Assembly (NCBI RefSeq): GCF_900109925.1
Contig: NZ_FOBW01000001.1
Span: 124,001-188,000, forward strand
From: Mesobacillus persicus
GTDB lineage: Bacteria > Bacillota > Bacilli > Bacillales > Cytobacillaceae
Direction of reading: 5' to 3'
Length of the DNA stretch: 64,000 nt
Positions 47,775 to 56,843 of this stretch are shown here, one piece after another. Each line of letters begins with the position of its first letter. Position 1 is the first letter of the stretch. A model generated the notes under the pieces. That model ran no database searches. It saw nothing but the letters and a program-made list of their open reading frames with translations, and was not told the origin of the DNA. Position numbers and translations under genes: made by a program.

Positions 47775-48881
47775 ATGACGGAATTTAAGATTGATATCAC
47801 ACTAACTGAAAACCCAAAACAGAAGCCAGATTTTGCTCATCTGGACTTTGGCAAGAACTTTACTGACCATATGTTTATCGTTGACTATACAAAGGGAAAA
47901 GGATGGCATGATGCTCGTATTGTTCCTTATCAGCCAATCACACTTGACCCAGCAGCAATGGTGTTTCACTACGGTCAGACAGTCTTTGAAGGACTAAAAG
48001 CATACCACACTAGTGAAGAGGAAGTTCTACTATTTAGACCTGATATGAATATGAAAAGGTTGAACCGTTCGAATGACCGACTTTGTATCCCGCATATTGA
48101 TGAGGAGTTAGCATTAAATGGGATTAAAAAACTGATTGATCTTGAACGGGAATGGGTGCCTACTGCAGAAGGAACATCCCTTTATGTTCGCCCATTCATC
48201 ATTGCAACCGAGCCTTATCTAGGTGTTGCACCTTCGAAGAGATACCAATTTATTGTGATTCTTTCTCCAGTAGGAGCTTATTATAAGGAAGGCATTAACC
48301 CAGTTAAAATTGCAGTTGAACGTCAGTTTGTTCGTGCGACGATTGGTGGTACAGGGAATGCAAAGACAGCAGGGAACTATGCAGGAAGCCTAAAGGCACA
48401 AGAAGTAGCAGAGGCCGATGGATATTCTCAAGTTCTCTGGTTAGATGGTCGGGAAAATAAGTATATTGAAGAAGTAGGAAGCATGAATATTTTCTTTAAA
48501 ATAAACGGCGAAGTTGTGACCCCAATGTTAAACGGCAGTATTCTTGAAGGGGTAACACGAGACTCGATTCTTAAATTATTAGCTCATTGGAACATCCCAG
48601 TTTCTGAACGCAAACTATCAATGGAAGAGCTTTACGAGGCTTATCAGCAAGGTTTAGTAGAGGAAGCATTCGGTACTGGTACAGCAGCTGTCATTTCTCC
48701 AGTTGGTGAATTATTCTGGGAGAATGAAAAGTTAGTTATAAATGGTGGGAAGACTGGCGAGCTTTCTAAAAAGCTATATGATACTTTAACGGGGATTCAA
48801 CTTGGTACAGAGTCTGATCCATTTGGTTGGACTGTCAAGGTTGAGAAGCAGGAGCCAGCAACTCTTTCACAGACGAACTAA
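47775..48881 (+). CDS. ilvE: Branched-chain amino acid aminotransferase
   Basis: Fold-type IV PLP transaminase for leucine, isoleucine and valine; 368 aa. It belongs to the longer BCAT subgroup found as YwaA/YbgE in Bacillus. The PLP lysine is K197 in GTGNAKTAGNYAGS; FHYGQTVFEGLKAY and the later EEVGSMNIFF (PLP Glu) fit. It begins 48 bases after proA with no visible terminator, so it may be partly read from the T-box-controlled transcript. Confidence 0.93.
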   Translation: MTEFKIDITLTENPKQKPDFAHLDFGKNFTDHMFIVDYTKGKGWHDARIVPYQPITLDPAAMVFHYGQTVFEGLKAYHTSEEEVLLFRPDMNMKRLNRSNDRLCIPHIDEELALNGIKKLIDLEREWVPTAEGTSLYVRPFIIATEPYLGVAPSKRYQFIVILSPVGAYYKEGINPVKIAVERQFVRATIGGTGNAKTAGNYAGSLKAQEVAEADGYSQVLWLDGRENKYIEEVGSMNIFFKINGEVVTPMLNGSILEGVTRDSILKLLAHWNIPVSERKLSMEELYEAYQQGLVEEAFGTGTAAVISPVGELFWENEKLVINGGKTGELSKKLYDTLTGIQLGTESDPFGWTVKVEKQEPATLSQTN

Positions 48882-48960
48882 GCTTTACTTTAAAGCGGGA
48901 TATATTTGCAGGAAAACATCTTCTTTAGTCGAATTAAATTACCTAAGGGAGATGAGATAA

Positions 48961-49218
48961 TTGGAAACAGTTATAATCGTAACTTTTAAGGTAAAAGGAT
49001 TACCTGTCCCTATTAAGATTGCATCGCCAACTGAACCTACTATTAGTCAAATTTATAAAATGATCGCCGATATCGTTAAGAAAAACAATCTTGATGGAGA
49101 TGTCCAATTTAAGAAGTTTTTGCAAGAAAATGAGCAAAAAATGTATATATATGAAATTGGCCCTAGAAAATGTGTCGTTCTAGTTGAAAAGCTTGAAAAA
49201 GTCATTGAGTTTCAGTGA
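48961..49218 (+). CDS. Small hypothetical protein upstream of the patatin
   Basis: An 85-aa protein with no family that I recognise. It appears to be a small beta-alpha-beta domain: two N-terminal strands (VIIVTFKVKG, VPIKIAS), a helix (ISQIYKMIADIVKKN) and C-terminal strands (QKMYIYEIGPRKCVVLVEKL). It has one Cys and no signal. It starts with TTG after AAGGGAGATGAG. The patatin begins 86 bases downstream on the same strand without a terminator, so they may share a transcript. Confidence 0.6.
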   Translation: METVIIVTFKVKGLPVPIKIASPTEPTISQIYKMIADIVKKNNLDGDVQFKKFLQENEQKMYIYEIGPRKCVVLVEKLEKVIEFQ

Positions 49219-49304
49219 AGGCCACAAGGAGTTTGAGTAAACAGTAATGTTTACCATTAATCTGGGTAAGCTATTTCATATTGCACACTTCTTAGGTGAT
49301 CAAA

Positions 49305-50219
49305 TTGAAAATCTTATGTATTGATGGTGGTGGTATTCGTGGTGTTTTTGCGATTGCCATTCTAAAAGCGATGGAAGATGAGTATCAACAAAAGATTAGC
49401 TCTCACTTTGACTTAATAGCAGGAACTAGTACTGGATCAATTGTCGCAGCTGCCATTGCTTTGAATACAGAGATGGGAGCGTTATTAGAGCTGTACTTAA
49501 AGTATGGGAAAAAGATTTTTTTGCGTGAAGCAAAGGTTGGTTTATTTAAAAGTGTTTATAGCGATCGTCAATTGCGAAGGCTTTTAAAAAAATCTTTTGG
49601 TGAAATGGAGTTAGCAGAGGTCTCGAAGCCATTATTGATTCCAACGGTTGATCTTACGCATGGAAAACCATACGTTCACCGTTCAAAGGGACCAAGTGAA
49701 ATGAACGACGTCTCAATCAAGTTATGGGATGCCGTTCTTTCCTCTTGCTCGGCTCCAGTTTATTTTCCGCCCAACAATATTGGCAACAAATATCTCTCAA
49801 TCGATGGTGGATTATGGGCGAATAATCCATCGCTTGTAAGCTTAACAGATGCTCTACACTATTATCACGAAAGTTTAGAATCAACTAATATTTTGTCAAT
49901 CGGGACAGGAAAACAAAATATTGATTTTTCGATAGATGATGAAAAGTATTGGGGCATTAAACAGTGGCTTCCATTCGAGTTACCATCGTTAAAAGTAACG
50001 CCGAAATTAATTGATTTAGCTATGGATATTTCTTCGGAGTCGGTTTCTTATCATTGTCGTTTACTACTTGGTGATAATTATTTCCGAATCAACAAAGATT
50101 TAGGAGAAGAAATGCCGTTTGATGATGTGGATTATATGGATCAATTGATTCAATTTGGAAAAGAGACTTTTCTAGCGAATCAAGAAGAAATAGAGAGGTT
50201 TTTGTTTCAGCCGCGTTGA
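49305..50219 (+). CDS. CapV-like patatin phospholipase
   Basis: A 304-aa patatin-like lipid acyl hydrolase. It has the oxyanion motif CIDGGGIRGVF at the N-terminus, the nucleophile Ser42 in GTSTG and the dyad Asp in SIDGGLWANNPS near 167. The compact layout resembles CapV, the cyclic-dinucleotide-activated effector of CBASS defence. No CD-NTase or other CBASS gene lies in the window, so this may be an orphan or housekeeping lipase. TTG 49305 follows a perfect AGGTGATC; an in-frame GTG at 49296 lies within that site. Confidence 0.82.
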   Translation: MKILCIDGGGIRGVFAIAILKAMEDEYQQKISSHFDLIAGTSTGSIVAAAIALNTEMGALLELYLKYGKKIFLREAKVGLFKSVYSDRQLRRLLKKSFGEMELAEVSKPLLIPTVDLTHGKPYVHRSKGPSEMNDVSIKLWDAVLSSCSAPVYFPPNNIGNKYLSIDGGLWANNPSLVSLTDALHYYHESLESTNILSIGTGKQNIDFSIDDEKYWGIKQWLPFELPSLKVTPKLIDLAMDISSESVSYHCRLLLGDNYFRINKDLGEEMPFDDVDYMDQLIQFGKETFLANQEEIERFLFQPR

Positions 50220-50244
50220 GTTGTTCAACGCGGCTATTTGTTTT
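50209..50244 (+). terminator. Terminator overlapping the patatin stop codon
   Basis: A perfect 11-bp stem, AGCCGCGTTGA / TCAACGCGGCT, with a five-base loop, then ATTTGTTTT. The 5' arm contains the patatin TGA stop. In the other direction it could serve the AAC(3)-family gene. Confidence 0.82.
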
Positions 50245-50258
50245 GAATTTGTCTATTC

Positions 50259-51068
50259 CTATTCCTTAGGAACAGGGTGTTCTTTTAACCATTGAATCCC
50301 GAATTTAACTAAAGGGCGCATTTCGGTAACGAGAGTTTTGGCCATACCTAGTTTACCTTCAAGAATGTTGCCTTTATAATCGCGCACAATCTCAGGGAAA
50401 CGGTCGGAATCCATATCAACACAATCATATTCCTTCCACACTCGTTGACCATCTAACATAATTGCTGCACCCTGCGGAGAAGTTGTTCGAGAATCTTGGC
50501 TATATTCTGCATAGTGGAGCGCTGTGCACGAGTCAAAGTCTGTACCGATAAGGATAATTTTTACGTTAGCTTTCATCATCTTTCCTAGTGGTGATTGTTC
50601 CCCAAAGGAGTCTTCAAGAGGCTGTTCGCTCATCCATTCGATTGAGTAGGCTCCCCATGCCATAAACGAATGTGCAGGGTGGGGACTTCTTACTGTATCA
50701 GGATGTCGATGAAAGCATTCTGCGATTTTCCCCATTCCTCTTAGTGGGGTTAAATCGGGATGATAGGCTGGATAGTACTCGCGAATAGATTGATGCCATT
50801 CCTCTGGAACCGGTGGTGCCATCCAGTAGGATGGATCTGAGTTATCTGCTGATTGGGCCGGCATAACGATTGTGCCCAAATCTGTTACCGTTTCAATCAG
50901 AGCTTCAACTACAGCCTGCGGACCTCCTGCAATCCAGCCCATTGAACTTAGCGAAGCATGTACAATTATATGATCTCCAGGCTTTATCCCGAGGTCAATT
51001 AATTGCTGTTTTATAGTTTCTTTTGATTGGAATTCAGGTGTATTGATAATTCGATTCAGTTCATTCAT
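50259..51068 (-). CDS. AAC(3)-family N-acetyltransferase
   Basis: A 269-aa member of the aminoglycoside 3-N-acetyltransferase (Antibiotic_NAT) family, related to YokD. VHASLSSMGWIAGGPQAVVEAL is the acetyl-CoA-binding start. RGMGKIAECF, RSPHPAHSFMAWG and the TALHYAE histidine (catalytic in AAC(3)) are present. Chromosomal Bacillus members often do not confer aminoglycoside resistance, so the substrate should be left open. It is monocistronic on the minus strand. Confidence 0.85.
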   Translation of the reverse strand: MNELNRIINTPEFQSKETIKQQLIDLGIKPGDHIIVHASLSSMGWIAGGPQAVVEALIETVTDLGTIVMPAQSADNSDPSYWMAPPVPEEWHQSIREYYPAYHPDLTPLRGMGKIAECFHRHPDTVRSPHPAHSFMAWGAYSIEWMSEQPLEDSFGEQSPLGKMMKANVKIILIGTDFDSCTALHYAEYSQDSRTTSPQGAAIMLDGQRVWKEYDCVDMDSDRFPEIVRDYKGNILEGKLGMAKTLVTEMRPLVKFGIQWLKEHPVPKE

Positions 51069-51211
51069 AAGTTCATCATCTCCCCATTAAAAATATATCA
51101 TATAAAATATAAAGGAAAAGCATTCTTTTTGTTGAAGGTAATATAAAGCTATCTTCATAAATAAGTATTAAGATGGTTGTACTTTTTGGGTGGTAGTGTA
51201 AGTAAAATAGA

Positions 51212-51239
51212 TTGAAAAATGTTAAAATTCAGGTATAAG
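51212..51239 (+). promoter_or_regulatory. Candidate promoter of the Fe-ADH gene
   Basis: TTGAAA (51212-51217), a 16-base spacer and TATAAG (51234-51239), about 50 bases before the ATG. Confidence 0.4.
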
Positions 51240-51290
51240 TTTGTTTAGTTGCTTGTTTTGGAAAGAAGGAATGGGCGGGAGGATTACTGA

Positions 51291-52487
51291 ATGGAAAATT
51301 TTGCTTTATTAAGATCACCGCAGACCATCATCTATGGACGGAATTCTTTTGATCAATCAGGAACTGAAGCTAGTTTGCTTGGAAAGAATGCCTTAATTAT
51401 TAGTGATAAAATCATGAAAAATCTTGGGTATGTTGACAGATGTGAAACGATGCTAAAATCCCAAGGGGTTAATTTTAGTATCTATCTAGGGGTTGAGTCT
51501 GAACCAACTGACCAATACGTATCAGAAGCTATGTCAGTTTTTGTACAAGCTGGTTGTGACTTAATCATTTCCATTGGTGGCGGTAGTTGTATCGATACCG
51601 CAAAAGCTGTTTCTATTCTTGCAACGAATGGCGGATCTATAGGGGATTACATCGGTCAAAGGAAAGTAGCAAAGGTGAAACCTATTCCTCATATAGCGAT
51701 TCCAACGACAGCAGGAACGGGTTCCGAAGCCACTGACGTTACAATTATCACTGATACAGTCACCGATATTAAAATGATGATTAAACAACCTGCGCTTATG
51801 CCAGCAGTGGCCATCGTCGATCCACTCTTAACCGTTTCTTCACCTCAACATGTAACCGCCGCAACAGGAGTAGATGCTTTAAGTCATGCCATTGAAGCGT
51901 ATATTTCTCAGAAATCTCATCCTATGACAGACACACTTGCGCTTTCAGCGATGAAACTCATTGTAAATAATCTTGTTTCCGCTTATGAAGATGGAGAAAA
52001 CCTCGATGCGAGAGAGGCGATGTCTTTAGGTTCAATGCAAGCAGGAATGGCTTTTTCCAACGCTTCGGTTTGTTTAGTTCATGGGATGTCTCGACCAATC
52101 GGTGCGTTATTCCATGTACCTCATGGTTACTCGAATGCGATGCTGCTTCCGGCTGTACTAGAATTCAGTCAGAACTCGTGTATCGAGCGACTAGCAGATG
52201 TGGGAAGAATATTTGACCCAAAACTTGAACAGGAATCAGACGAAGTCGCTTCTCTAAGTGCTGTTTCTGCAGTTAAAAAATTATGTCAGACATTGAACAT
52301 CCCTAATCTTCGCGGCTGGGGAATTAACAAAGAACAATTTGACAAAGCCGTCAGTAAGATGGCTATCGATGCACTTGCTAGTGGCAGTCCTGGGAACAAC
52401 CCAAGGGTACCCACACAGGAGGAAATTGAGGAGCTATATGACATTTGCTATAGCTATAATTTTAATGGTCCAGCAATCGTGAACTAA
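51291..52487 (+). CDS. Iron-containing alcohol dehydrogenase
   Basis: A 398-aa group III metal-dependent alcohol dehydrogenase. It has the NAD-binding SIGGGSCIDTAKA, IPTTAGTGSEAT, and the metal ligands in GVDALSHAIEAY, LVHGMSRPIGALFHVPHG. The substrate is not fixed by sequence. The aldehyde dehydrogenase MmsA follows by 39 bases, so together they could oxidise a hydroxy acid such as 3-hydroxypropionate or 3-hydroxyisobutyrate via a semialdehyde to an acyl-CoA. That pathway is an inference from pairing. Confidence 0.88.
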   Translation: MENFALLRSPQTIIYGRNSFDQSGTEASLLGKNALIISDKIMKNLGYVDRCETMLKSQGVNFSIYLGVESEPTDQYVSEAMSVFVQAGCDLIISIGGGSCIDTAKAVSILATNGGSIGDYIGQRKVAKVKPIPHIAIPTTAGTGSEATDVTIITDTVTDIKMMIKQPALMPAVAIVDPLLTVSSPQHVTAATGVDALSHAIEAYISQKSHPMTDTLALSAMKLIVNNLVSAYEDGENLDAREAMSLGSMQAGMAFSNASVCLVHGMSRPIGALFHVPHGYSNAMLLPAVLEFSQNSCIERLADVGRIFDPKLEQESDEVASLSAVSAVKKLCQTLNIPNLRGWGINKEQFDKAVSKMAIDALASGSPGNNPRVPTQEEIEELYDICYSYNFNGPAIVN

Positions 52488-52526
52488 CACCTTTACCAAT
52501 TCTAATAATCAAAGGAGAGAGTGTGA

Positions 52527-53984
52527 ATGACAACAACATCAACTAAGCTATTAAAAAACTACATAAACGGGAAATGGGTGGAAGCGAAAACAGATAAAAG
52601 TCAGCTTGTTCCCAACCCAGCAACAGGAGAAGCACTTGCGGAAGTACCGATTTCTACAAAAGAAGATGTGGATGAAGCGGTAGCCTCAGCGAAAATAGCC
52701 TTTAAGACATGGAGCAAGACACCTGTTCCAAAACGCGCTAGAATACTGTTTAAATATCAACAGCTCTTGGTTGAACATTGGAATGAACTTGCGACATTAA
52801 TTACCAAGGAAAACGGGAAAAGTTTTAATGAAGCCTATGGGGAGGTACAGCGGGGAATTGAGTGTGTCGAGTTTGCAGCAGGTGCACCAACGCTCATGAT
52901 GGGTCGTCAACTTCCAGATATTGCAACAGACATGGAATCGGGGATGTATCGGTATCCTGTGGGAGTAATTGGCGGAATCACTCCGTTTAATTTCCCAATG
53001 ATGGTTCCGTGTTGGATGTTTCCTCTAGCAATTGCGGTTGGAAACACGTTTGTATTAAAACCGTCAGAACGAACTCCGATTCTTGCAAATCGTTTAGCAG
53101 AGTTGTTTTCAGAGGCTGGACTTCCAGATGGCGTGTTTAATATTGTACACGGGGCTCATGATGTAGTGAATTCCCTACTTGAGCATAAAGATGTACCAGC
53201 GATTTCTTTCGTTGGATCTCAGCCTGTCGCAGAATATGTTTATAAAACGGGTGCGTCAAATGGTAAGAGGGTTCAAGCATTGGCTGGTGCCAAGAATCAT
53301 TCGATTGTGATGCCTGATGCAGATTTGGATTCTGCTGTTAAAGAAATCATTGCGGCTTCATACGGGTCGGCAGGTGAGCGCTGCATGGCTTGTTCTGTTG
53401 TCGTAGCTGTTGGCAAGGTTGCGGAACCACTTTTAGAGAAATTACAAGAAAAAGCAGACGAAATTAAAATTGGGAATGGCCTTGAGGAAGGGGTCTTTTT
53501 AGGACCAGTCATTCGCCAAGAACATAAGGAACGAACAGCTAACTATATTGAAAGTGGAGAACAGCAAGGAGCGATTTTAGTTCGTGATGGCCGAAAAGAC
53601 GCAAAGTTCACTGAAGATGGTTATTTTATCGGACCGACTATCTTCGATCAAGTAAACCCTTCAATGAAAATATGGAAGGAAGAGATCTTTGCTCCAGTAT
53701 TATCGATTGTGCGTGCTAACACTTTAGAGGAAGCAATCGAGGTTGCAAACGAATCTGATTTCGGCAATGGTGCTTGTCTATTTACGCAAAACGGCAGTCA
53801 TGTGCGTTATTTTAGAGAGAATATCGAAGCAGGTATGCTTGGGGTCAATATCGGCGTCCCAGCACCGATGGCGTTCTTCCCATTTTCCGGCTGGAAAAAC
53901 TCATTTTATGGAGATCTTCATGCAAACGGACAGGATGGAGTTGAGTTTTACACAAAAAGAAAAATGCTAACGGCACGTTGGTAA
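52527..53984 (+). CDS. mmsA: CoA-acylating methylmalonate-semialdehyde dehydrogenase
   Basis: Oxidises malonate or methylmalonate semialdehyde to acetyl-CoA or propionyl-CoA, with CO2 release; it is used in valine, inositol and beta-alanine breakdown (iolA type). It is 485 aa with the Rossmann motif [11 protein letters not shown] and the catalytic C286 in [11 protein letters not shown]; the Glu base of ordinary aldehyde dehydrogenases is replaced (LAGAKNH), as usual in this CoA-dependent group. No iol or valine genes are adjacent. It forms an operon with the Fe-ADH gene upstream. Confidence 0.9.
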   Translation: MTTTSTKLLKNYINGKWVEAKTDKSQLVPNPATGEALAEVPISTKEDVDEAVASAKIAFKTWSKTPVPKRARILFKYQQLLVEHWNELATLITKENGKSFNEAYGEVQRGIECVEFAAGAPTLMMGRQLPDIATDMESGMYRYPVGVIGGITPFNFPMMVPCWMFPLAIAVGNTFVLKPSERTPILANRLAELFSEAGLPDGVFNIVHGAHDVVNSLLEHKDVPAISFVGSQPVAEYVYKTGASNGKRVQALAGAKNHSIVMPDADLDSAVKEIIAASYGSAGERCMACSVVVAVGKVAEPLLEKLQEKADEIKIGNGLEEGVFLGPVIRQEHKERTANYIESGEQQGAILVRDGRKDAKFTEDGYFIGPTIFDQVNPSMKIWKEEIFAPVLSIVRANTLEEAIEVANESDFGNGACLFTQNGSHVRYFRENIEAGMLGVNIGVPAPMAFFPFSGWKNSFYGDLHANGQDGVEFYTKRKMLTARW

Positions 53985-53996
53985 ACTGATATTGTT

Positions 53997-54036
53997 AAGG
54001 ACCGGTTGATTCTTTCAGCGGGTCCTTGAATTTTTC
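53997..54036 (+). terminator. Terminator after mmsA
   Basis: AAGGACC / GGTCCTT form the stem, followed by a short GAA and TTTTT. Confidence 0.75.
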
Positions 54037-54261
54037 ATTAGGGATATTTTTTGATGGATTAAAGTTTATATCGCAGAAAAAACTTGTATTTACGAGAAAA
54101 GAGCTTGCCATAGAATTCAAACACTCAATAGCTTATCATACTAAAAAAAAGGCTTTAGGATTTTAACATCAATATTTACGAAAATAGCCTTTTATAATTA
54201 TTTCCTACCATGAAGGGGCATATTACTACCAAAGTAATTTTAATAATGGGAGGGCTTGTAC

Positions 54262-55128
54262 ATGACAGTTCATTCAGAAATTGAGCATAAAACTGCATGT
54301 TTTACCGAATACGATACATTAAAAAGAGTGATTCTTTGTCAACCTCAATATATGACCATTCGAGATGTCATCAATGAAACGCAAAAAAAGTTTAAAGATG
54401 AAGGAATACATATCGCAACGGCTCTTGAACAACATGAAAACTTTGTCCGGACATTGAGGGAAAACAATGTCGAAGTGATTTTACTTCCTTATCATAAAAA
54501 ATACCCTGAGCAAGTGTTTACTCGTGATATTGGCTTCACGCTAGGGGAAACTGTATTTGTTGCCGATATGGCTAGTGATGTTCGCCAAGGAGAAGAAAAT
54601 GTTTTGCGGCAATGGTTAGAGGACGAAGGATTTTCTTATTATAATATTGTCGGCGATAACATCGAAGGCGGAGATGTCATTATCGATGGGAAAACCATTT
54701 ATGTTGGGTTGAGCGATCGAACTAATCAAAAAGCCGTGGATCATATAAGTAAGGTTCTAGCAGGTTTCGATGTGAGGGCGATTCCATTTACGGAAACTTA
54801 TCTTCACCTTGATTGTGTATTCAATGTTGTATCTCCTGAAGTAGCGTTAATCTTCCCTGAGGCTTTAACCGAGGAAGACATCAAATTTTTTGGGTCACGT
54901 TATGAGTTGATTGAAGTTTCAAAGGAAGAGCAATTCACACTTGGAACAAATGTTTTATCAATTGGAAACAAACGTATTTTGAGTTTACCTGTAAATAAAG
55001 GAGTAAATAAACAACTACGTGACCGGGGATTTGAGGTAATTGAAGTGGACATTACTGAAATTATTAAATCTGGTGGTTCGTTCCGTTGCTGTACATTGCC
55101 AATTTTGAGAGAAGGAAATGGAGCCTAA
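54262..55128 (+). CDS. Amidinotransferase-fold hydrolase (DDAH / arginine deiminase-like)
   Basis: A 288-aa guanidino-group-modifying enzyme resembling YkgA. Catalytic landmarks are FTRDIGFTLG, EGGDVIIDG, the His in LHLDCVFNV and the nucleophile Cys in SGGSFRCCTLPI near the C-terminus. The likely activity is hydrolysis of an arginine-type substrate (dimethylarginine or arginine), but specificity is uncertain. ATG 54262 lies seven bases after GGGAGGG; an in-frame TTG at 54256 is too close to it. It is monocistronic with a terminator. Confidence 0.85.
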   Translation: MTVHSEIEHKTACFTEYDTLKRVILCQPQYMTIRDVINETQKKFKDEGIHIATALEQHENFVRTLRENNVEVILLPYHKKYPEQVFTRDIGFTLGETVFVADMASDVRQGEENVLRQWLEDEGFSYYNIVGDNIEGGDVIIDGKTIYVGLSDRTNQKAVDHISKVLAGFDVRAIPFTETYLHLDCVFNVVSPEVALIFPEALTEEDIKFFGSRYELIEVSKEEQFTLGTNVLSIGNKRILSLPVNKGVNKQLRDRGFEVIEVDITEIIKSGGSFRCCTLPILREGNGA

Positions 55129-55163
55129 TCTAAAATTTTCACTCTAAATAATGAGGACTTATG

Positions 55164-55193
55164 GACCTAATCAGAATGATTAGGTCTCTTTAT
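55164..55193 (+). terminator. Terminator after the amidinotransferase-fold gene
   Basis: GACCTAATCA / TGATTAGGTC form a perfect 10-bp stem with a three-base loop, followed by TCTCTTTATT. Confidence 0.75.
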
Positions 55194-55325
55194 TCTGAAT
55201 GAAAATTTTGATCTGTTGTTTTAAATAGACGATGGTAGAGTTCACATTGGAAAGTATTATGGTAAAATTCAGATAGCTTCCCTTTGTATAAAATCGGTAA
55301 TTGAAGACAGGTGGAGGGTACATAA

Positions 55326-55916
55326 GTGAGTAAGACATTTTCAGAATGGTATGATTTTTTTATGAAACCATTAGAACAGGGGAAATTTAAGCGAGTTCGA
55401 AGTGATTTGCTCAAAGAATCTAACGGAAAAGTTCTTGAGCTAGGTTCGGGTACAGGAATTAATTTCCCTTTTTATCATGGTGTTGAAGTGACCGCCATTG
55501 AACCGAGTGAATATATGCTCAATCGGTCATTGAAACGAAGGGAGCAAGCAAAGGTACCAATCGAACTGGTACAGTCCGGTGCAGAACTATTACCATTTGG
55601 TGACAATAGCTTTGACACAGTAGTTGCGACGTTGGTTTTTTGTACGATACCAGATGTTGATCAAGCGATGGGGGAAATGAAGAGGGTTTGTAAACCGGAT
55701 GGCAAGATTCTCATGTTCGAACACGTAAAGATGGACCAACCATTTTTAGCTAAATTGCAGGAAAGGTTAACACCCTACTGGAAAAAGGTTTGTGATGGTT
55801 GTTGTTTAAACCGTGAGACAGACCTTCTTGTAAAAAAGTATGGTTTTAAGATAATTGAAACGAGAGAATTCTACAGGGGTTTATTTGTCACTATGGTCCT
55901 TAATAATGAAAAATAG
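55326..55916 (+). CDS. Class I SAM-dependent methyltransferase (UbiE-like)
   Basis: A 196-aa methyltransferase with motif I VLELGSGTGINFPFY near residue 37, a post-I acidic residue in AIEPSEYM, and motif IV in DNSFDTVVATLVFCTI. The CDGCCLNRET segment near the C-terminus is cysteine-rich, and is seen in a subgroup of these enzymes. The substrate (quinone, phospholipid or small molecule) is unknown. It starts with GTG after GGTGGAGGG. A second methyltransferase follows by 63 bases. Confidence 0.82.
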   Translation: MSKTFSEWYDFFMKPLEQGKFKRVRSDLLKESNGKVLELGSGTGINFPFYHGVEVTAIEPSEYMLNRSLKRREQAKVPIELVQSGAELLPFGDNSFDTVVATLVFCTIPDVDQAMGEMKRVCKPDGKILMFEHVKMDQPFLAKLQERLTPYWKKVCDGCCLNRETDLLVKKYGFKIIETREFYRGLFVTMVLNNEK

Positions 55917-55979
55917 GTTTAAGCTGCTAATTTCATCATAAGATTTATATAAGGTGAAAGAAGGAATTGGGGTGGAAAC

Positions 55980-56753
55980 TTGAACGAAAAAAAACGCGTT
56001 ATTCAACAATTTGGTAAACACGCAGCCAACTATGTAACAAGTAAAACACATGCTAAGGGGGAAGACCTACAGAAGGTCATTGAAATTGTCGCTACACAGG
56101 AGTCTTCTGGTGAGTTGTTAGACATTGCGACAGGAGGAGGTCATGTGGCCAACGCACTGGCCCCTTATTTTAAACAGGTAGTGGCACTCGATCTAACGCC
56201 TGAAATGCTTGAAAAAGCGAAGGGATTTATTGAATCAAACGGGATTAGAAATGCAGCATTTGTCCAAGGAGACGCTGAGAATTTACCATTTCCGGATGAA
56301 TCAGTTGGAACGGTAACTTGCCGAATTGCTGCACATCATTTTGGAAACCCAGATAGTTTTCTCAATGAAGTAAACCGTGTGTTAAAAGATAAAGGCTTAT
56401 TTATTTTCGTTGATAATGTCGCACCTGAAATTCAAGCGTTCGATGAATTTTATAACCAGGTAGAAAAGAAACGAGACCCCAGTCATGTACGTGCATATAA
56501 AAAGTCTGAATGGATTTCAAAGTTTGAAAGAACTGGTTTTTACGTTGAAGAACTGGTTACTTTTAAAAAGAAGTTCATCTTTGATACTTGGTGTCAAATG
56601 ATGGATGTGAGTGAAGAGGAGAAACATGAATTAAATACGATGATGGGGTCTGCTCCACGAGAGTTAATAGATTATTTTTCTATCGTCGTTCATAACAATC
56701 AAGTGCAATCCTTTCAGGGACAATCTGTGTTAATGGCTGTGCGGAAAAGGTAA
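55980..56753 (+). CDS. Class I SAM-dependent methyltransferase (YcgJ-like)
   Basis: A 257-aa methyltransferase. It has motif I LLDIATGGGHVANAL, the acidic residue in ALDLTPEMLEKA, the post-I loop GDAENLPFPDESV, and VTCRIAAHHFGNP. The FVDNVAPE strand and the C-terminal region fit the UbiE/Coq5-like group. It starts with TTG after GGGGTGG. It is not closely similar to the preceding methyltransferase, so this is not a recent duplication. The substrate is unknown. Confidence 0.82.
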   Translation: MNEKKRVIQQFGKHAANYVTSKTHAKGEDLQKVIEIVATQESSGELLDIATGGGHVANALAPYFKQVVALDLTPEMLEKAKGFIESNGIRNAAFVQGDAENLPFPDESVGTVTCRIAAHHFGNPDSFLNEVNRVLKDKGLFIFVDNVAPEIQAFDEFYNQVEKKRDPSHVRAYKKSEWISKFERTGFYVEELVTFKKKFIFDTWCQMMDVSEEEKHELNTMMGSAPRELIDYFSIVVHNNQVQSFQGQSVLMAVRKR

Positions 56754-56843
56754 AAGGTTCGCAAAAATATCGATTTGTGTCATGAAACAACCACCCAAAC
56801 ATATAATGACAGAGGAATTTTATTTATGTGGGGGAACTAGTTG

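Noticed and set aside
48961-50219. A complete CBASS defence operon
   Set aside because: Only a CapV-like patatin is present; no cyclase or accessory gene lies within the window.
54139-54196. Hairpin with AAAAGGCT / AGCCTTTT arms
   Set aside because: The loop is over 30 bases and there is no gene end for it to serve; kept as a weak inverted repeat only.
55326-56753. Possible tandem duplication of methyltransferase genes
   Set aside because: Both have the same fold motifs, but lengths and sequences outside the motifs differ clearly.
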